Notes: generated by a model not told the origin, from the sequence alone. Counted from the first letter of the stretch, positions 10,471 through 19,765 are shown. The stretch is 64,000 nucleotides of DNA from JAWRCU01 sp033542235 (GCF_033542235.1 NZ_JAWRCU010000010.1:62001-126000), one strand, 5' to 3'. Numbers and translations are program-made.

Positions 10471-11373
10471 TCAGTTCAGCCGTGCATTCTCTGGTTTTGA
10501 CGGTTTCGCAGGCAAGCTTTGAATGAACTGCCAAGCGGTTCTCCCCGAACTGGAGCCGCGTTGCATGGCCCATTCCAGCGCGCGACGTTTCAATTCCTCT
10601 GCTTCGATGGGAAGGCGAAGATGTTCGGCATAGCCGAGTACCATGTCGAGATAGCCGTCCTGATCAATGTTGTGGAAGCCCAACCACAGCCCGAACCGAT
10701 CCGAGAGCGATACCTTCTCTTCAACCGCCTCGCCCGGGTTGAGCGCCGTAGCCTGCTCGTTCTCGATCATGTCGCGGGCGAGGATGTGCCGCCGGTTCGA
10801 CGTAGCGTAGAAAATCACGTTCTCCGGCCGTCCGGCGATGCCGCCGTCGAGCACGGTCTTCAGGGACTTGTAGGCGGGATCGCCCGCGTCGAACGAAAGA
10901 TCGTCACAGAACAGGATGAACCGCCGCTTCCTTTCGCCTTCGAGCAATGCCAGCAATTCCGGTAGCGTCCCGATGTCTTCTCGCTGGATCTCCACCAGTG
11001 CAACTGGAGTGTGCTCCTTTGGACGCTCCTGATTTATCGCGGCGTGGACCGCCTTGACGAGGGACGATTTCCCCGCGCCGCGTGCGCCCCACAACAGCGC
11101 GTTGTTCGCCGGTTCGCCGCGCGCAAAACGCCGCGTGTTGTCGAGCAGGGTTTCCCGCTGGCTGTCCACGCGTTTGAGAAGCTCAATGTCGATCCGGGAT
11201 ATGTGGGAAACGGGTTTCAATCGCGTTTCGCCCGGCAGCCACAGATAGCCTTCGGCGATCTCTTCGAGACCGGACGGACGAACCGGCGGCGCCAGGCGCT
11301 CCAAAGCCTCCGCGATCCGCAGCAGTACGTCCCGATTGCCATGTTCGGTCGTCGTGCCCTCGATCTTCATCAT
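10471..11373 (-). CDS. DUF815 family ATP-binding protein
   Basis: About 300-residue AAA-type P-loop protein of the DUF815 family, function unassigned. Walker A is 'LLWGARGAGKSSLVKA', Walker B is 'RRFILFCDDLSF'. Further family blocks are 'VLDGGIAGRPENVIFYATSN' and, near the end, 'LEWAMQRGSSSGRTAWQFIQ'. The start ATGATG at 11373/11370 overlaps the stop of the upstream exporter gene, so the two are coupled. The same reading frame stays open upstream to 12495, but that part is out of frame with the exporter and is not coding. Confidence 0.92.
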   Translation of the reverse strand: MMKIEGTTTEHGNRDVLLRIAEALERLAPPVRPSGLEEIAEGYLWLPGETRLKPVSHISRIDIELLKRVDSQRETLLDNTRRFARGEPANNALLWGARGAGKSSLVKAVHAAINQERPKEHTPVALVEIQREDIGTLPELLALLEGERKRRFILFCDDLSFDAGDPAYKSLKTVLDGGIAGRPENVIFYATSNRRHILARDMIENEQATALNPGEAVEEKVSLSDRFGLWLGFHNIDQDGYLDMVLGYAEHLRLPIEAEELKRRALEWAMQRGSSSGRTAWQFIQSLPAKPSKPENARLN

Positions 11374-12290
11374 TTGACGACGTCGGGTCTGACGGCAGCG
11401 CTGCGGCGCAACGGCCGGCGCAATATCTCGGCACAGGCGACACCAGCCAGTGCGGTCCCGCCCCCAATCACATGATAGGCCCGCACCGGCTCTCCCAGCA
11501 GGACGATCGCTGCAAGAGCGGTCAGGACCGGCAGCAGATACATGAACAGCGCGCAGCGGTTCGGCCCGAGGATATGGACGCCGCGGACCCACAGGAACGG
11601 CAGGATGACCGAGGCCAGCCCGCCGGCATAGGCGATGAGCGGCAAGGTTTCGGCGTTCAGCGCCCGCATCGGTGCAGGCGTCGCGAGGAAGGCGGGAAAC
11701 ATGATGACGAGCGCGCAGAGGGCCTGCATGTAGGTCGATTGCCAGCCCGTGACCGGCAGGTTCCAGCGCTTCAGCAGCACACCGTAAAGCGCATAGACGA
11801 TCGCCGCCAGCAACATCAGCGGATCGCCGAGATGCACCCCGTCGCGCACCAGCGCCGCGGGATCGCCCGCGCTGATCAGATAGACCAGCCCGACGAGCGA
11901 CAGGATGCCGCCGCCGACCATGCCGACGGTCGGCGTGTCGTTCAGCAGGACCGCGCTCAACGCCACCGTTAGCAGCGGCGTCAGCGCAGTGATCACGGCC
12001 ATGTTCGTGGCTGTGGTGGTTTCGGCCGCCAGATAAGACAGGCTTTGGAACAGGCACATTGCCAGAAAGCCGAGAATGAGGAACAGCCCGAGATGCGGCC
12101 AGATGACGGAGCGGTTTCGCCAGGCGGGAACGGCGACGAAGGTGCTCATCAGCAAGACCGCGAGCAGCAGACGATAGAAGGTGATCGCCTCCGGCCCGAT
12201 GGTGCGGGCGGATAGTCTGGAAACGATCACGTTGCCGGACCAGAGGACGATGGCGAAGAAGGGAAACAGGTAGGCGAGCTTGGACTTCAT
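11370..12290 (-). CDS. EamA/DMT-family inner-membrane exporter
   Basis: 306 residues from the ATG at 12290 (an earlier in-frame start adds 15 polar residues). About ten hydrophobic segments arranged as two EamA repeats, the usual shape of drug/metabolite transporters: 'YLFPFFAIVLWSGNVIVSR' opens repeat one and 'GDPLMLLAAIVYALYGVLLK' repeat two. Probably exports a small metabolite; substrate unknown. Divergent from an AraC-type regulator, the most likely controller, and translationally coupled to the DUF815 gene. Confidence 0.9.
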   Translation of the reverse strand: MKSKLAYLFPFFAIVLWSGNVIVSRLSARTIGPEAITFYRLLLAVLLMSTFVAVPAWRNRSVIWPHLGLFLILGFLAMCLFQSLSYLAAETTTATNMAVITALTPLLTVALSAVLLNDTPTVGMVGGGILSLVGLVYLISAGDPAALVRDGVHLGDPLMLLAAIVYALYGVLLKRWNLPVTGWQSTYMQALCALVIMFPAFLATPAPMRALNAETLPLIAYAGGLASVILPFLWVRGVHILGPNRCALFMYLLPVLTALAAIVLLGEPVRAYHVIGGGTALAGVACAEILRRPLRRSAAVRPDVVK

Positions 12291-12384
12291 TGCGGCATTC
12301 GTATCGTTGCGTTGACAAGCACGAGTACCGTTCAATGGTTCGTCGGTATCGCTCTAAGATGACCCATGCTGTAGAGTTTGGGAC

Positions 12385-13185
12385 ATGACGAGCGATCTCA
12401 CCCGGAAGCACCTGGAGTTTCACGACACGCCGCGCGCCATGGCTGCGATGGAAGTCGATTACCCGGATGGAGCCTCGACGGGTTGGCATGTCCATCCACG
12501 CGGTCAGCTCCTCTACGCGATCGCAGGCGTGATGATCGTGCGGTCGGCGGAAGGATACTGGATCGTCCCGCCGAACCGGGCGCTATGGCTGGTGGCCGGG
12601 CTGAAGCATGATGTGAAGATGTCGGGCGCGGTCAAGATCAGAACCGTCTTCATAGATGCGACGGCGGTCCACCACCTGCCGACGAGAAGCTGTGTCATCG
12701 AGGTATCGCCGCTCCTGCGCGAACTGATCGTCGCGGCGGTTCGGATACCGCTCGATTATCAGGACGGCAGCCGCGATGATCGCCTCATGCGTCTGCTTGC
12801 TGACGAGGTGCAGGTATCGGATGTATTGCCGCTGCACCTTCCGACGCCACGCGACCTGCGCGTCAAGCTCATCTGCGAGGCGATCAATGAACACCCTTCC
12901 GATGTCTCGACCGCTGGTGAATGGGCAAAGCGCCTAAATGTGACGGCCAGGACCGTCCATCGGCTCTTCGTCAAGGAGACAGGCATGACCTTCGCGCAAT
13001 GGCGTGAACAGGCTCGGCTTCTGTTTGCTCTTCAGGGGCTGGCGGCCGGTAAGCGCGTCATCGATGTGGCCTTCGACTGCGGCTATGCCAGCCAGAGCGC
13101 GTTCACCGCGATGTTCCGGCGTCATTTCGGAAAGCCGCCGTCCGAGTTCTACCAATCTACAGGCAGCATCCGCTTGCAACTCTAG
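12385..13185 (+). CDS. AraC-family regulator with N-terminal cupin
   Basis: 266 residues. Residues 20-95 are an AraC-type ligand-binding cupin ('GWHVHPRGQLLYAIAG', 'WIVPPNRALWL'). The C-terminal 100 residues hold two helix-turn-helix motifs, the first at 'TAGEWAKRLNVTARTVHRLF', the second in the AraC signature 'IDVAFDCGYASQSAFTAMFR'. The 94-bp gap to the divergent EamA exporter suggests that exporter as its target (inference). Confidence 0.92.
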   Translation: MTSDLTRKHLEFHDTPRAMAAMEVDYPDGASTGWHVHPRGQLLYAIAGVMIVRSAEGYWIVPPNRALWLVAGLKHDVKMSGAVKIRTVFIDATAVHHLPTRSCVIEVSPLLRELIVAAVRIPLDYQDGSRDDRLMRLLADEVQVSDVLPLHLPTPRDLRVKLICEAINEHPSDVSTAGEWAKRLNVTARTVHRLFVKETGMTFAQWREQARLLFALQGLAAGKRVIDVAFDCGYASQSAFTAMFRRHFGKPPSEFYQSTGSIRLQL

Positions 13186-13228
13186 TCGACAGGCAGCGGA
13201 CCTGCAGGAAGAAACCTGGTCCCAAAGT

Positions 13229-14764
13229 TTACACAGGCAATGCACGCTCCATCGCCACTTCGGCTTCGAGGCTTCCGACATCCCGGAAGATCGAGGCGAC
13301 AGCCAGCGTGCGCCCTTTGCTCCTGAACCGCAGCAGGCAGTCTCTGGCGGCGATGTCGCCCTCGACTACGATCTCGTCCCAACGTTCGGCATATCCGACA
13401 TAGTTGATCGGGAGGTCGTAATGCTGGCTCCAAAAGAACGGGACAGTGTCGAATTTCTCGCCATGTCCGAGCATGTTGAGCGCCGCGGTCTGTCCCTGCC
13501 TTTCGGCAACCACCCAATGCTCAACCCGGATGTTCTGGCCGCTGTGAGGATCGGGCCACCGCGCGATGTCGCCGGCGGCGAAAATCCCCGGCTCGCTCGT
13601 TTCCAGGAAGGCGTCGACGGCGACACCGCGGTCAACGGCCAGCCCTGCTGCTTCGGCAAGCCCGGTGCGCGGCCGCACACCAATGCCGACAACGACGAAA
13701 TCGGCCGCCAAAGTGCTGCCGCCGCTGAGTTTCACATTCCCGCCGTCAATGCTGGTCGCAGTTTCCTCCAGGTGGAATACGACGCCATGTTCTTCATGCA
13801 GGGCGCGGATGAACTCGCCCATCTGCGGGCCCAGGACACGCTCCATGGGCCGCTTTTCCGGCGCCACGACATGGACGTCGATATCGCGCGCACGCAGAGC
13901 CGCGGCAACCTCGAGCCCGATGAAACTGGCGCCAAGCACGATTGCGCGACGCGCGGTGGCGGCCCGTGCAATGATCGCCTTGCAGTCTGCAAACGAGCGC
14001 AATGGGTGGACGTGCGGCTGGTCTGCGCCGGTGATGGACAGACGGACGGGTTCCGCCCCGGTTGCAAGCAGAAGCCTGTCATAAGGAATCCTGCTCCGAT
14101 CCGCGAGGACAACCTGCCGCGAGCGGGCGTCGATTTGCACAGCTTCCGTCTTGAGATGCAGGTCGATGTTGTTCTTGGAATAGAATTTCTCCCCACGGAG
14201 CGGGATCCATTCCTCCGGAGCTTTTCCGGCAAGGTAGTCCTTGGATAGGTTCGGCCGGTCAACGGGCGGCGTCTGGTCGTCGCTGACCATGACGATGCTG
14301 CCTCGAAACTGTTCCCGCCGCAGCATTTCGGCCGCTGCGAACCCCGCCGCGCCGCCGCCTATGATGACGATTTTCTCAGGCAACTGGCCAGGGGCCCCGG
14401 AGCGCGGTTTTGGAGCCGCCCTTTTGAGCTTCTCGCCGACGAATATCCGGCCATCTCGCTGCTCGACGGCCCAGGTGGCGAGAGGATTGAAGGCGGGAGC
14501 GCGCAGCGCTTCGCCTGTTCGCAGATCGAAGCACGCGTGATGCCAAGGGCAGCGGACGGTATCGTCCACGACAAGGCCGTCGCCGACCGGCCCGCTATAA
14601 TGCGTGCATGTCGCGCTGACTGCGAACAGCTCGGTTCCACGGCGCACAAGAAGCACCTGTTCGTCGCCGCATCGGCCGACCAGCTTGCCGCCGTCAGGAA
14701 GGTCGCCAAGCGCGATGCCTTGCGTCAGATCCGGTCCTATCGGCTTGCTTTGATCTTGGGCCAT
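13229..14764 (-). CDS. Rieske-FAD fusion: NAD(P)/FAD-dependent oxidoreductase
   Basis: 511-residue single-chain electron-transfer protein. Residues about 10-105 are a Rieske [2Fe-2S] domain with 'CTHYSGP' and 'CPWHHACFDLRTG' supplying the Cys/His ligands. The rest is a pyridine-nucleotide-disulfide-type reductase with FAD motif 'IVIIGGGAAGFAAAEML', NAD(P) motif 'IVLGASFIGLEVAAALRARD' and FAD-closing 'GIFAAGDIARWPDP', ending in a reductase C domain. The layout matches AIFM3/ferredoxin-reductase-like proteins. The ATG at 14764 has GGAG nine bases upstream; a start at 14890 adds 42 unrelated residues. No dioxygenase subunits are adjacent, so its redox partner is unknown. Confidence 0.93.
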   Translation of the reverse strand: MAQDQSKPIGPDLTQGIALGDLPDGGKLVGRCGDEQVLLVRRGTELFAVSATCTHYSGPVGDGLVVDDTVRCPWHHACFDLRTGEALRAPAFNPLATWAVEQRDGRIFVGEKLKRAAPKPRSGAPGQLPEKIVIIGGGAAGFAAAEMLRREQFRGSIVMVSDDQTPPVDRPNLSKDYLAGKAPEEWIPLRGEKFYSKNNIDLHLKTEAVQIDARSRQVVLADRSRIPYDRLLLATGAEPVRLSITGADQPHVHPLRSFADCKAIIARAATARRAIVLGASFIGLEVAAALRARDIDVHVVAPEKRPMERVLGPQMGEFIRALHEEHGVVFHLEETATSIDGGNVKLSGGSTLAADFVVVGIGVRPRTGLAEAAGLAVDRGVAVDAFLETSEPGIFAAGDIARWPDPHSGQNIRVEHWVVAERQGQTAALNMLGHGEKFDTVPFFWSQHYDLPINYVGYAERWDEIVVEGDIAARDCLLRFRSKGRTLAVASIFRDVGSLEAEVAMERALPV

Positions 14765-14941
14765 TGCCTTCTCCGTCGGCGTTCCCGGTACGGAAGAGCC
14801 TTTGCGGTCGAGAAGCGGGAATTCCTTTTGGGGAGCATCGGAATTCAACGGCAGTTTCTCGCCATTCCGGACATCCTGCAACGAATCCAAGCGGCAGTCG
14901 CGTGCAAATTTTTATGACGAGCACGCGCTCAGCGGGACCGC

Positions 14942-15862
14942 TCAGTCGACGGCGCCCTGGTCGACCATCCAGCGGCGGTGGTCGGCAAAGCGTTCCGCCA
15001 CGAGGTCGATGAAGCTGCGCACCTTGGTCGAGAGGTTGTGCTTGTGCGGATAGATGGCGTTGATGGCGAACTCGACAGGACGGTGCCCCGGCAACAGACG
15101 CACCAGCGTTCCGGCCGCTACGTCCTCCGCCACCATGAAGCTCGGCGCGAGAAAGATGCCCTTGCCGGCGAGCGCCATTGCCCTGAGTACATCGGCGCTG
15201 TTGGCCACGACATTGCCGGAGACTCTGACCGAGACCTGCTGGCCCTCGGCATTCTCGAATCTCCACTCGTCGCCATAGGGGTAGAAGGCGTAGCGCAGGC
15301 AGTTGTGGTGGGCGAGGTCTGAAAGGCTCGCCGGCGCCGGGTGGCTGTCGCGGTAGGCGGGCGCGCAGCAAAGAATGTGCCGCCACGGCGTCAGGCGCCG
15401 CACGACGAGCGTCGAATTCGGCGGCGGCGTTGCGCGAATGGCAAGATCATAGCCGTCCTCGATGAGGTCGACCATCTTCTCTCCCATGGTCAATTCCAAC
15501 GACACCGCCGGATAAAGGTCGAGGAATTCCGCCATCACCGGCGACAGGAAGCGCACGATATGAGTGCCGGCATCGATCTTTAGCGTACCGCGCGGGGTGG
15601 CGTGCAGCGCGCCGGCAATACGGTCTGCCTCGTCGAGATCCGCCAATATGCGGCTGGAACGCTCATAATAGGCGCGGCCGATATCCGTGAGGCTGACCTT
15701 CCGCGTCGTGCGGTTGAGGAGCCGAACTCCAAGGCGCTCCTCCAGCGCCTGAACGTGACTGCTCACCATGGTGACGGACATGTTCAGCCGGCGCGCCGCC
15801 GCCGAGAAGCCGCCGCTTTCCACCACGCAGCCGAACACGGTGAGGCTGGTGAGGCGATCCAT
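14942..15862 (-). CDS. LysR-family transcriptional regulator
   Basis: 306 residues, standard for LysR proteins. N-terminal winged helix 'LTVFGCVVESGGFSAAARRL', then 'RLLNRTTRKVSLTDIGRAYY', then a periplasmic-binding-like effector domain to the C-terminus. Divergent from the secreted cupin (16080) and the quinone oxidoreductase (16547), which it probably regulates. The 217-bp gap to the cupin start holds no other gene. Confidence 0.93.
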   Translation of the reverse strand: MDRLTSLTVFGCVVESGGFSAAARRLNMSVTMVSSHVQALEERLGVRLLNRTTRKVSLTDIGRAYYERSSRILADLDEADRIAGALHATPRGTLKIDAGTHIVRFLSPVMAEFLDLYPAVSLELTMGEKMVDLIEDGYDLAIRATPPPNSTLVVRRLTPWRHILCCAPAYRDSHPAPASLSDLAHHNCLRYAFYPYGDEWRFENAEGQQVSVRVSGNVVANSADVLRAMALAGKGIFLAPSFMVAEDVAAGTLVRLLPGHRPVEFAINAIYPHKHNLSTKVRSFIDLVAERFADHRRWMVDQGAVD

Positions 15863-16079
15863 GGAACGATTATCCGGTCTGACCTGATGATCCTTCCGAT
15901 TTTTCGTCGATTATCACAACGACCGGGATGCCGCATCTTCCATCCATGGACTGACGGCCGCTCTCGTCTTCGCCCTGATCGTTACGCTGGCACTCAAAAC
16001 GGCCGGCCATCTTGAAGATGGGTGTCGGCCCCCGAACTACTTTGTCGTGAACCCGCAATTTGAAACCTGGGGAATCATC

Positions 16080-16508
16080 ATGAACACACAGCTCGCCAAA
16101 ATCGCCGGCCTTGTTGTAGCAACGGCCCTTTCCTCGGTGATCGGTCTCGCCAGCCCGACCTGGGGCGACGCCTCTAAGGCTGGCCAGGAAAGTCCGGCTT
16201 TCTCGACGCCGCTTCCCAATGTGCCGGGCAAGAGCCTGACGGCAATCGTGGTCAATTTCGCGCCGGGCGCTTCCTCGCCGGTGCACCACCATGCCGGCAG
16301 CGTCTATGCCTATGTGCTCACCGGCACGATCCGTTCCGAGAATTCCGCAACGGGCCCGGCGCGCGAATACAAGGCCGGCGAAAGCTTCTTCGAGCCGCCG
16401 GGCAGCGTGCACCTCGTCACAGCCAATGCCAGCGAGACCGAGCCTGCCAGCCTGCTTGCCGTCTTCATCGCCGATGACGGTGCCACGCTCACCATGCCCG
16501 GCAAATAA
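16080..16508 (+). CDS. Secreted cupin-domain protein
   Basis: 142 residues from the ATG at 16080, with an N-terminal export signal ('IAGLVVATALSSVIGLAS'). The mature part is a single cupin: 'SPVHHHAGSVYAYVLTG' supplies the metal-binding histidines of motif 1 and 'FFEPPGSVHLV' those of motif 2. An in-frame GTG at 16047 would add 11 residues ahead of the signal and is less likely. It is followed 38 nt later by a quinone oxidoreductase gene. Periplasmic location is inferred and the ligand is unknown. Confidence 0.88.
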   Translation: MNTQLAKIAGLVVATALSSVIGLASPTWGDASKAGQESPAFSTPLPNVPGKSLTAIVVNFAPGASSPVHHHAGSVYAYVLTGTIRSENSATGPAREYKAGESFFEPPGSVHLVTANASETEPASLLAVFIADDGATLTMPGK

Positions 16509-16546
16509 GTCCCATCCCGAAACGCCAGACAGCAGGGGTAACCATC

Positions 16547-17530
16547 ATGAACACCTCAACGACAACCACGCCAGCCGTCACCGGCATCCCGGCATTCGCC
16601 AAGGCTGCGCGCATCCACAATTACGGCGCACCGGAGGTCATCACGCTCGAAGACGTCGAACTCACCCCGCCGGCAGCAGGCGAGGTTCTGGTGCAGGTCA
16701 AAGCTGCCGGTGTCGGCCCGTGGGACGGCTGGATCCGCGCCGGCAAGAGCGCGCTGCCGCAGCCGCTGCCGCTCACACTCGGCTCCGACCTGTCGGGCAT
16801 CGTCGCGGCTGTCGGGCCGGATGTGACTGCCTTCGCGCCCGGCGACCATGTCTATGGCGTCACCAACCCGCGTTTCATCGGCGCCTATGCAGAATATGCG
16901 ATCGCCTCCGCTGGTATGATCGCGCGCAAACCCGCTCGACTGGACGATGTCGAGGCGGCTTCGCTACCGGTGATCGCCGTCACCGCCATGCAGGCGCTGT
17001 TCGACCACGCCGGGCTGCAAACGGGCCAGAGCGTTCTCATCCATGGCGCCGCGGGCAATGTCGGCGCCCATGCCGTCCAGCTTGCGCATCGTGCCGGGCT
17101 GCATGTCATTGCCACCGCAAGCGGTGAGGACAGTACCTATGTCCGCAGCCTCGGCGCCGACGAGGTGATCAACTTTCGCGCCGAGCGCTTCGAGGACAAG
17201 GCTGGCGATCTCGACGCGGTAATCGACCTCGTCGGCGGGGAGACGCAGCAGCGTTCCTTCGCGGTCCTGAAGAAGGGCGGCGTGCTGGTGTCCGCCGTGT
17301 CGCAGCCCGACCAGGAACGGGCGAAGGCACGCGGGGTGCGTGCGCTGTTCTTTCTTGTCGAGGTGACGACCACGCGGCTTGAAAAGATCACAGCGGCGAT
17401 CGACGCAAATCGGCTCACCCCGAGCGTCGGCACCGTGCTGCCGCTCGCCGCAGCACGCTCCGCTCATGAGATGCTCGAGGGCACGCGTCCGCATCCTCGT
17501 GGCAAGATCGTCCTGCAAGTAGGCCGCTAG
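16547..17530 (+). CDS. NADP-dependent quinone oxidoreductase (MDR family)
   Basis: 327-residue medium-chain dehydrogenase/reductase of the zinc-free quinone oxidoreductase type. N-terminal GroES-like half ('HNYGAPEVITLEDVELTPPA', 'LGSDLSGIVAAVGP'), then the nucleotide-binding half with 'VLIHGAAGNVGAHAVQLAHR'. The zinc-ligand cysteines of alcohol dehydrogenases are absent. Probable NAD(P)H-dependent reduction of quinones or enones. It follows the cupin gene on the same strand. Confidence 0.92.
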   Translation: MNTSTTTTPAVTGIPAFAKAARIHNYGAPEVITLEDVELTPPAAGEVLVQVKAAGVGPWDGWIRAGKSALPQPLPLTLGSDLSGIVAAVGPDVTAFAPGDHVYGVTNPRFIGAYAEYAIASAGMIARKPARLDDVEAASLPVIAVTAMQALFDHAGLQTGQSVLIHGAAGNVGAHAVQLAHRAGLHVIATASGEDSTYVRSLGADEVINFRAERFEDKAGDLDAVIDLVGGETQQRSFAVLKKGGVLVSAVSQPDQERAKARGVRALFFLVEVTTTRLEKITAAIDANRLTPSVGTVLPLAAARSAHEMLEGTRPHPRGKIVLQVGR

Positions 17531-17561
17531 AGGGCTCCTGCAAATCGCTGAAGCAGGCGCT

Positions 17562-17665
17562 ACCTCTCACCCTTACCCTCTCTCCGTAAGGACGGGGAGA
17601 GGGGGGCGGCAACGTCTCAGAATCCCCTCTCCCCGTTTTTCACGGGGAGAGGGTGAGGGTGAGGG
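17562..17665. repeat. Mosaic intergenic palindrome, copy A
   Basis: Two nested GC-rich hairpins. The inner one has perfect 12-bp arms CCCTCTCCCCGT (17625-17636) and ACGGGGAGAGGG (17642-17653) around TTTTC. A second lies at about 17576-17603, and outer CTCACCCTTACCC / GGGTGAGGGTGAG arms close the element. Related DNA occurs at 32587-32761. It follows the quinone oxidoreductase gene and could act as a bidirectional terminator. Confidence 0.75.
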
Positions 17666-17796
17666 GCTGCGTCAACTCGAACAGAAAGGCGGCAAACTCG
17701 GCAACCTCCCTGGCTGGAAGGCGGCCACCGGGTGCATCTGGCCGAGCATTCCAAATGCTTCCCGCGGCATTTCATTCATGCGCAGTGTGAAACGTC

Positions 17797-18690
17797 TCAA
17801 GCTGCGATCTGCAGCCGTTCAAGATCGGCGATCAGCCCTGGCCCGGACGGCTGCCATCCGAGCTTCTTGCGCGTCTGCTCGCTTGATGCGGGCATGTCGC
17901 TGCCGGCCAACATGCCGAGCCAGCCGAAAAAGTGCTGAGCTTCTTCCGGCGCGATGGATTTCGCCGGCAGGCTCAGCCGTCGACCGATGGCTTCCGCGAT
18001 ATGGCGCATCGGTACGCCCTGCTCCGCAACCGCATGGTATTTAGCGTTCGGCTCGGCTTTCTCGATCACCAGCCTGTAGAGGCGTGCTACGTCGAGAACA
18101 TGGGCCGCCGGCCAGCGGTTGAGTCCGCCCCCGATATAGGCGCACACGCCCTTCTCGCGATACATCTGGATCGCCGGCGTGATCAGACCCTGCATGACAG
18201 GATCGTGAACCTGAGGCAGGCGCACCACCGACACGTTGACCCCCTTCGCGGCGACGGCGGCAGCAGCCTCTTCTGACGCGGCGCGGGGATGCACGTCGGC
18301 GCCTATGATCGGGTTGTCTTCCTTGGCCGGTTCGCCGGGAACAGTGTTCGCGATGGGCGTCCCGGAGGTTATGACCAGCGGGCGATTGGAGCCGGCAAGA
18401 ACCGAGCCGAGGGCTGCGATGACACGCCGATCGTCCTCGCAGTTCTGCACGAACCGCGAAAAGTCGTGGTTGAAGGCGAGGTGGATGACGCCATCCGAGC
18501 GCGCGGCCCCTTCCCTCAGGCTGTCCGGATCGGCGATCGAACCTCGATAGATTTCTGCACCGGCGGCCGCCAGAGCCGCGGCTTTCTCTTCCGAGCGATA
18601 GAGGCCGATCACCTGATGCCCCGCGGCGATCAGCTCTTTGACGACGTTTTGGCCGATGTTTCCGGTGGCGCCGGTCACAAATACACGCAT
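17797..18690 (-). CDS. NAD(P)-binding epimerase/reductase-like protein (extended SDR)
   Basis: 297 residues from the ATG at 18690. It opens with the Rossmann motif 'MRVFVTGATGNIGQNVVKEL' and continues as an atypical extended SDR/NAD(P)H-binding protein ('GVIHLAFNHDFSRFVQNCED', 'LVITSGTPIAN', 'AAHVLDVARLYRLVIEKAEP'). The canonical YxxxK pair is not obvious, common in this subgroup. Substrate unknown. Divergent from an HTH regulator at 18783, with a perfect palindrome just before its start. Confidence 0.87.
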   Translation of the reverse strand: MRVFVTGATGNIGQNVVKELIAAGHQVIGLYRSEEKAAALAAAGAEIYRGSIADPDSLREGAARSDGVIHLAFNHDFSRFVQNCEDDRRVIAALGSVLAGSNRPLVITSGTPIANTVPGEPAKEDNPIIGADVHPRAASEEAAAAVAAKGVNVSVVRLPQVHDPVMQGLITPAIQMYREKGVCAYIGGGLNRWPAAHVLDVARLYRLVIEKAEPNAKYHAVAEQGVPMRHIAEAIGRRLSLPAKSIAPEEAQHFFGWLGMLAGSDMPASSEQTRKKLGWQPSGPGLIADLERLQIAA

Positions 18691-18697
18691 GAGCAAA

Positions 18698-18718
18698 GTC
18701 TCCAATTTGATTGGAGAC
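18698..18718. promoter_or_regulatory. Palindromic operator candidate in the SDR/HTH divergent promoter
   Basis: GTCTCCAA (18698-18705) and TTGGAGAC (18711-18718) are perfect 8-bp arms around TTTGA. It overlaps the likely ribosome-binding site of the minus-strand SDR gene and lies 65 bp before the divergent HTH regulator, whose product is the natural candidate to bind it. Confidence 0.55.
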
Positions 18719-18782
18719 ACATCTGGCCTCATGCATTATCCTGGTAAAGTAGTGAGATTATCATATTAAGATCGCTAACAGG

Positions 18783-19616
18783 ATGACCGACGTTCTTGCC
18801 ACTGCGAACTCGCTCGGGACCTATCTGAGGGACCGGCGCATGAAGCTCGACCCGGCTGCCTTCGGCTTTCCCGCGGAGCGGCGCCGCACCTCCGGCCTCA
18901 GGCGCGAGGAGGTGGCGCAGCGCGCCAACATCAGCCCCACCTGGTACACATGGCTCGAACAGGGACGGGGCGGAGCGCCCTCGGCCGACGTGCTCGACCG
19001 CATCGCCCGCGCCCTGATGCTGACCGAAGTTGAGCGCGAACACCTGTTCCTTCTGGGCCTTGGCCGTCCGCCTGAAGCGCGCTACCTGAAGAACGACAGT
19101 GTGACGCCGCGTTTGCAGCGCGTGCTCGATGCGCTCGACCCCATCCCGGCCGTGATCCGGACCGCGACATGGGATGTGCTTGCCTGGAACCGAGCGGCCA
19201 CCGCGATGCTGATGGACTATGGATCGTTGCCGCCGGAAGAGCGCAACATCCTGCGTTATATTTTTCTCGATCCGCGCGCTCGCGCTGCCCAATATGACTG
19301 GGAGAGCGTGGCGCGCTTCGCACTTGGCACGTTCAGGGTAGATGCGGCCCGTGCCGGCGCCGCGGCGGAGGTGGAGCCCCTCGTCGACGAACTCTGCCGG
19401 CTCAGCCCGGAGTTCAAAGCGATGTGGCACGACAACGATGTGCACGCCGGCCGGCACGAGGCCGTCAAGCACATCCGCCACCCTGTTCTCGGTCCGCTCG
19501 CCTTCGAATATTCGGCCTTTGCGGTCGACGGCCGAACGGACCTGGCGATGGTGGTCTACAATCCGGCGACGCCAGAGGATGCCGAACGGATCAAGTCGCT
19601 CATGAGCCAGCCGTAG
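18783..19616 (+). CDS. Helix-turn-helix regulator with MmyB-like ligand domain
   Basis: 277 residues. N-terminal Xre-type HTH ('RTSGLRREEVAQRANISPTW', then 'YTWLEQGRG'), the hallmark of the actinobacterial/proteobacterial MmyB-type family. The C-terminal PAS-like MmyB domain includes 'VIRTATWDVLAWNRAATAML' and 'LSPEFKAMWHDNDVH'. Members commonly repress an adjacent divergent oxidoreductase or SDR gene, as arranged here; ligands are thought to be small hydrophobic molecules. Confidence 0.93.
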   Translation: MTDVLATANSLGTYLRDRRMKLDPAAFGFPAERRRTSGLRREEVAQRANISPTWYTWLEQGRGGAPSADVLDRIARALMLTEVEREHLFLLGLGRPPEARYLKNDSVTPRLQRVLDALDPIPAVIRTATWDVLAWNRAATAMLMDYGSLPPEERNILRYIFLDPRARAAQYDWESVARFALGTFRVDAARAGAAAEVEPLVDELCRLSPEFKAMWHDNDVHAGRHEAVKHIRHPVLGPLAFEYSAFAVDGRTDLAMVVYNPATPEDAERIKSLMSQP

Positions 19617-19765
19617 CACAGCGCAGGTGCCCATAACGGCCTGGAGCATTGAACCGAAATGTGCGTCGCGGTTTTCGGACAAATGCGATGCACAAAGAGA
19701 TAGAGCGGCGTGGCGATCCAACTTGAACGCACGCCGCTCTTGAGCTGCGCTGCTAGCCCGCGGCG

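Noticed and set aside
11374..12495. Upstream extension of the DUF815 frame to 674 codons
   Set aside because: Low-complexity Arg-rich sequence out of frame with a clear EamA exporter; the DUF815 family starts at the ATGATG near 11373.
13004..14248. Plus-strand frame opposite the Rieske-FAD gene (414 codons)
   Set aside because: Starts within the AraC gene and runs antisense to a gene with intact cofactor motifs; no independent evidence.
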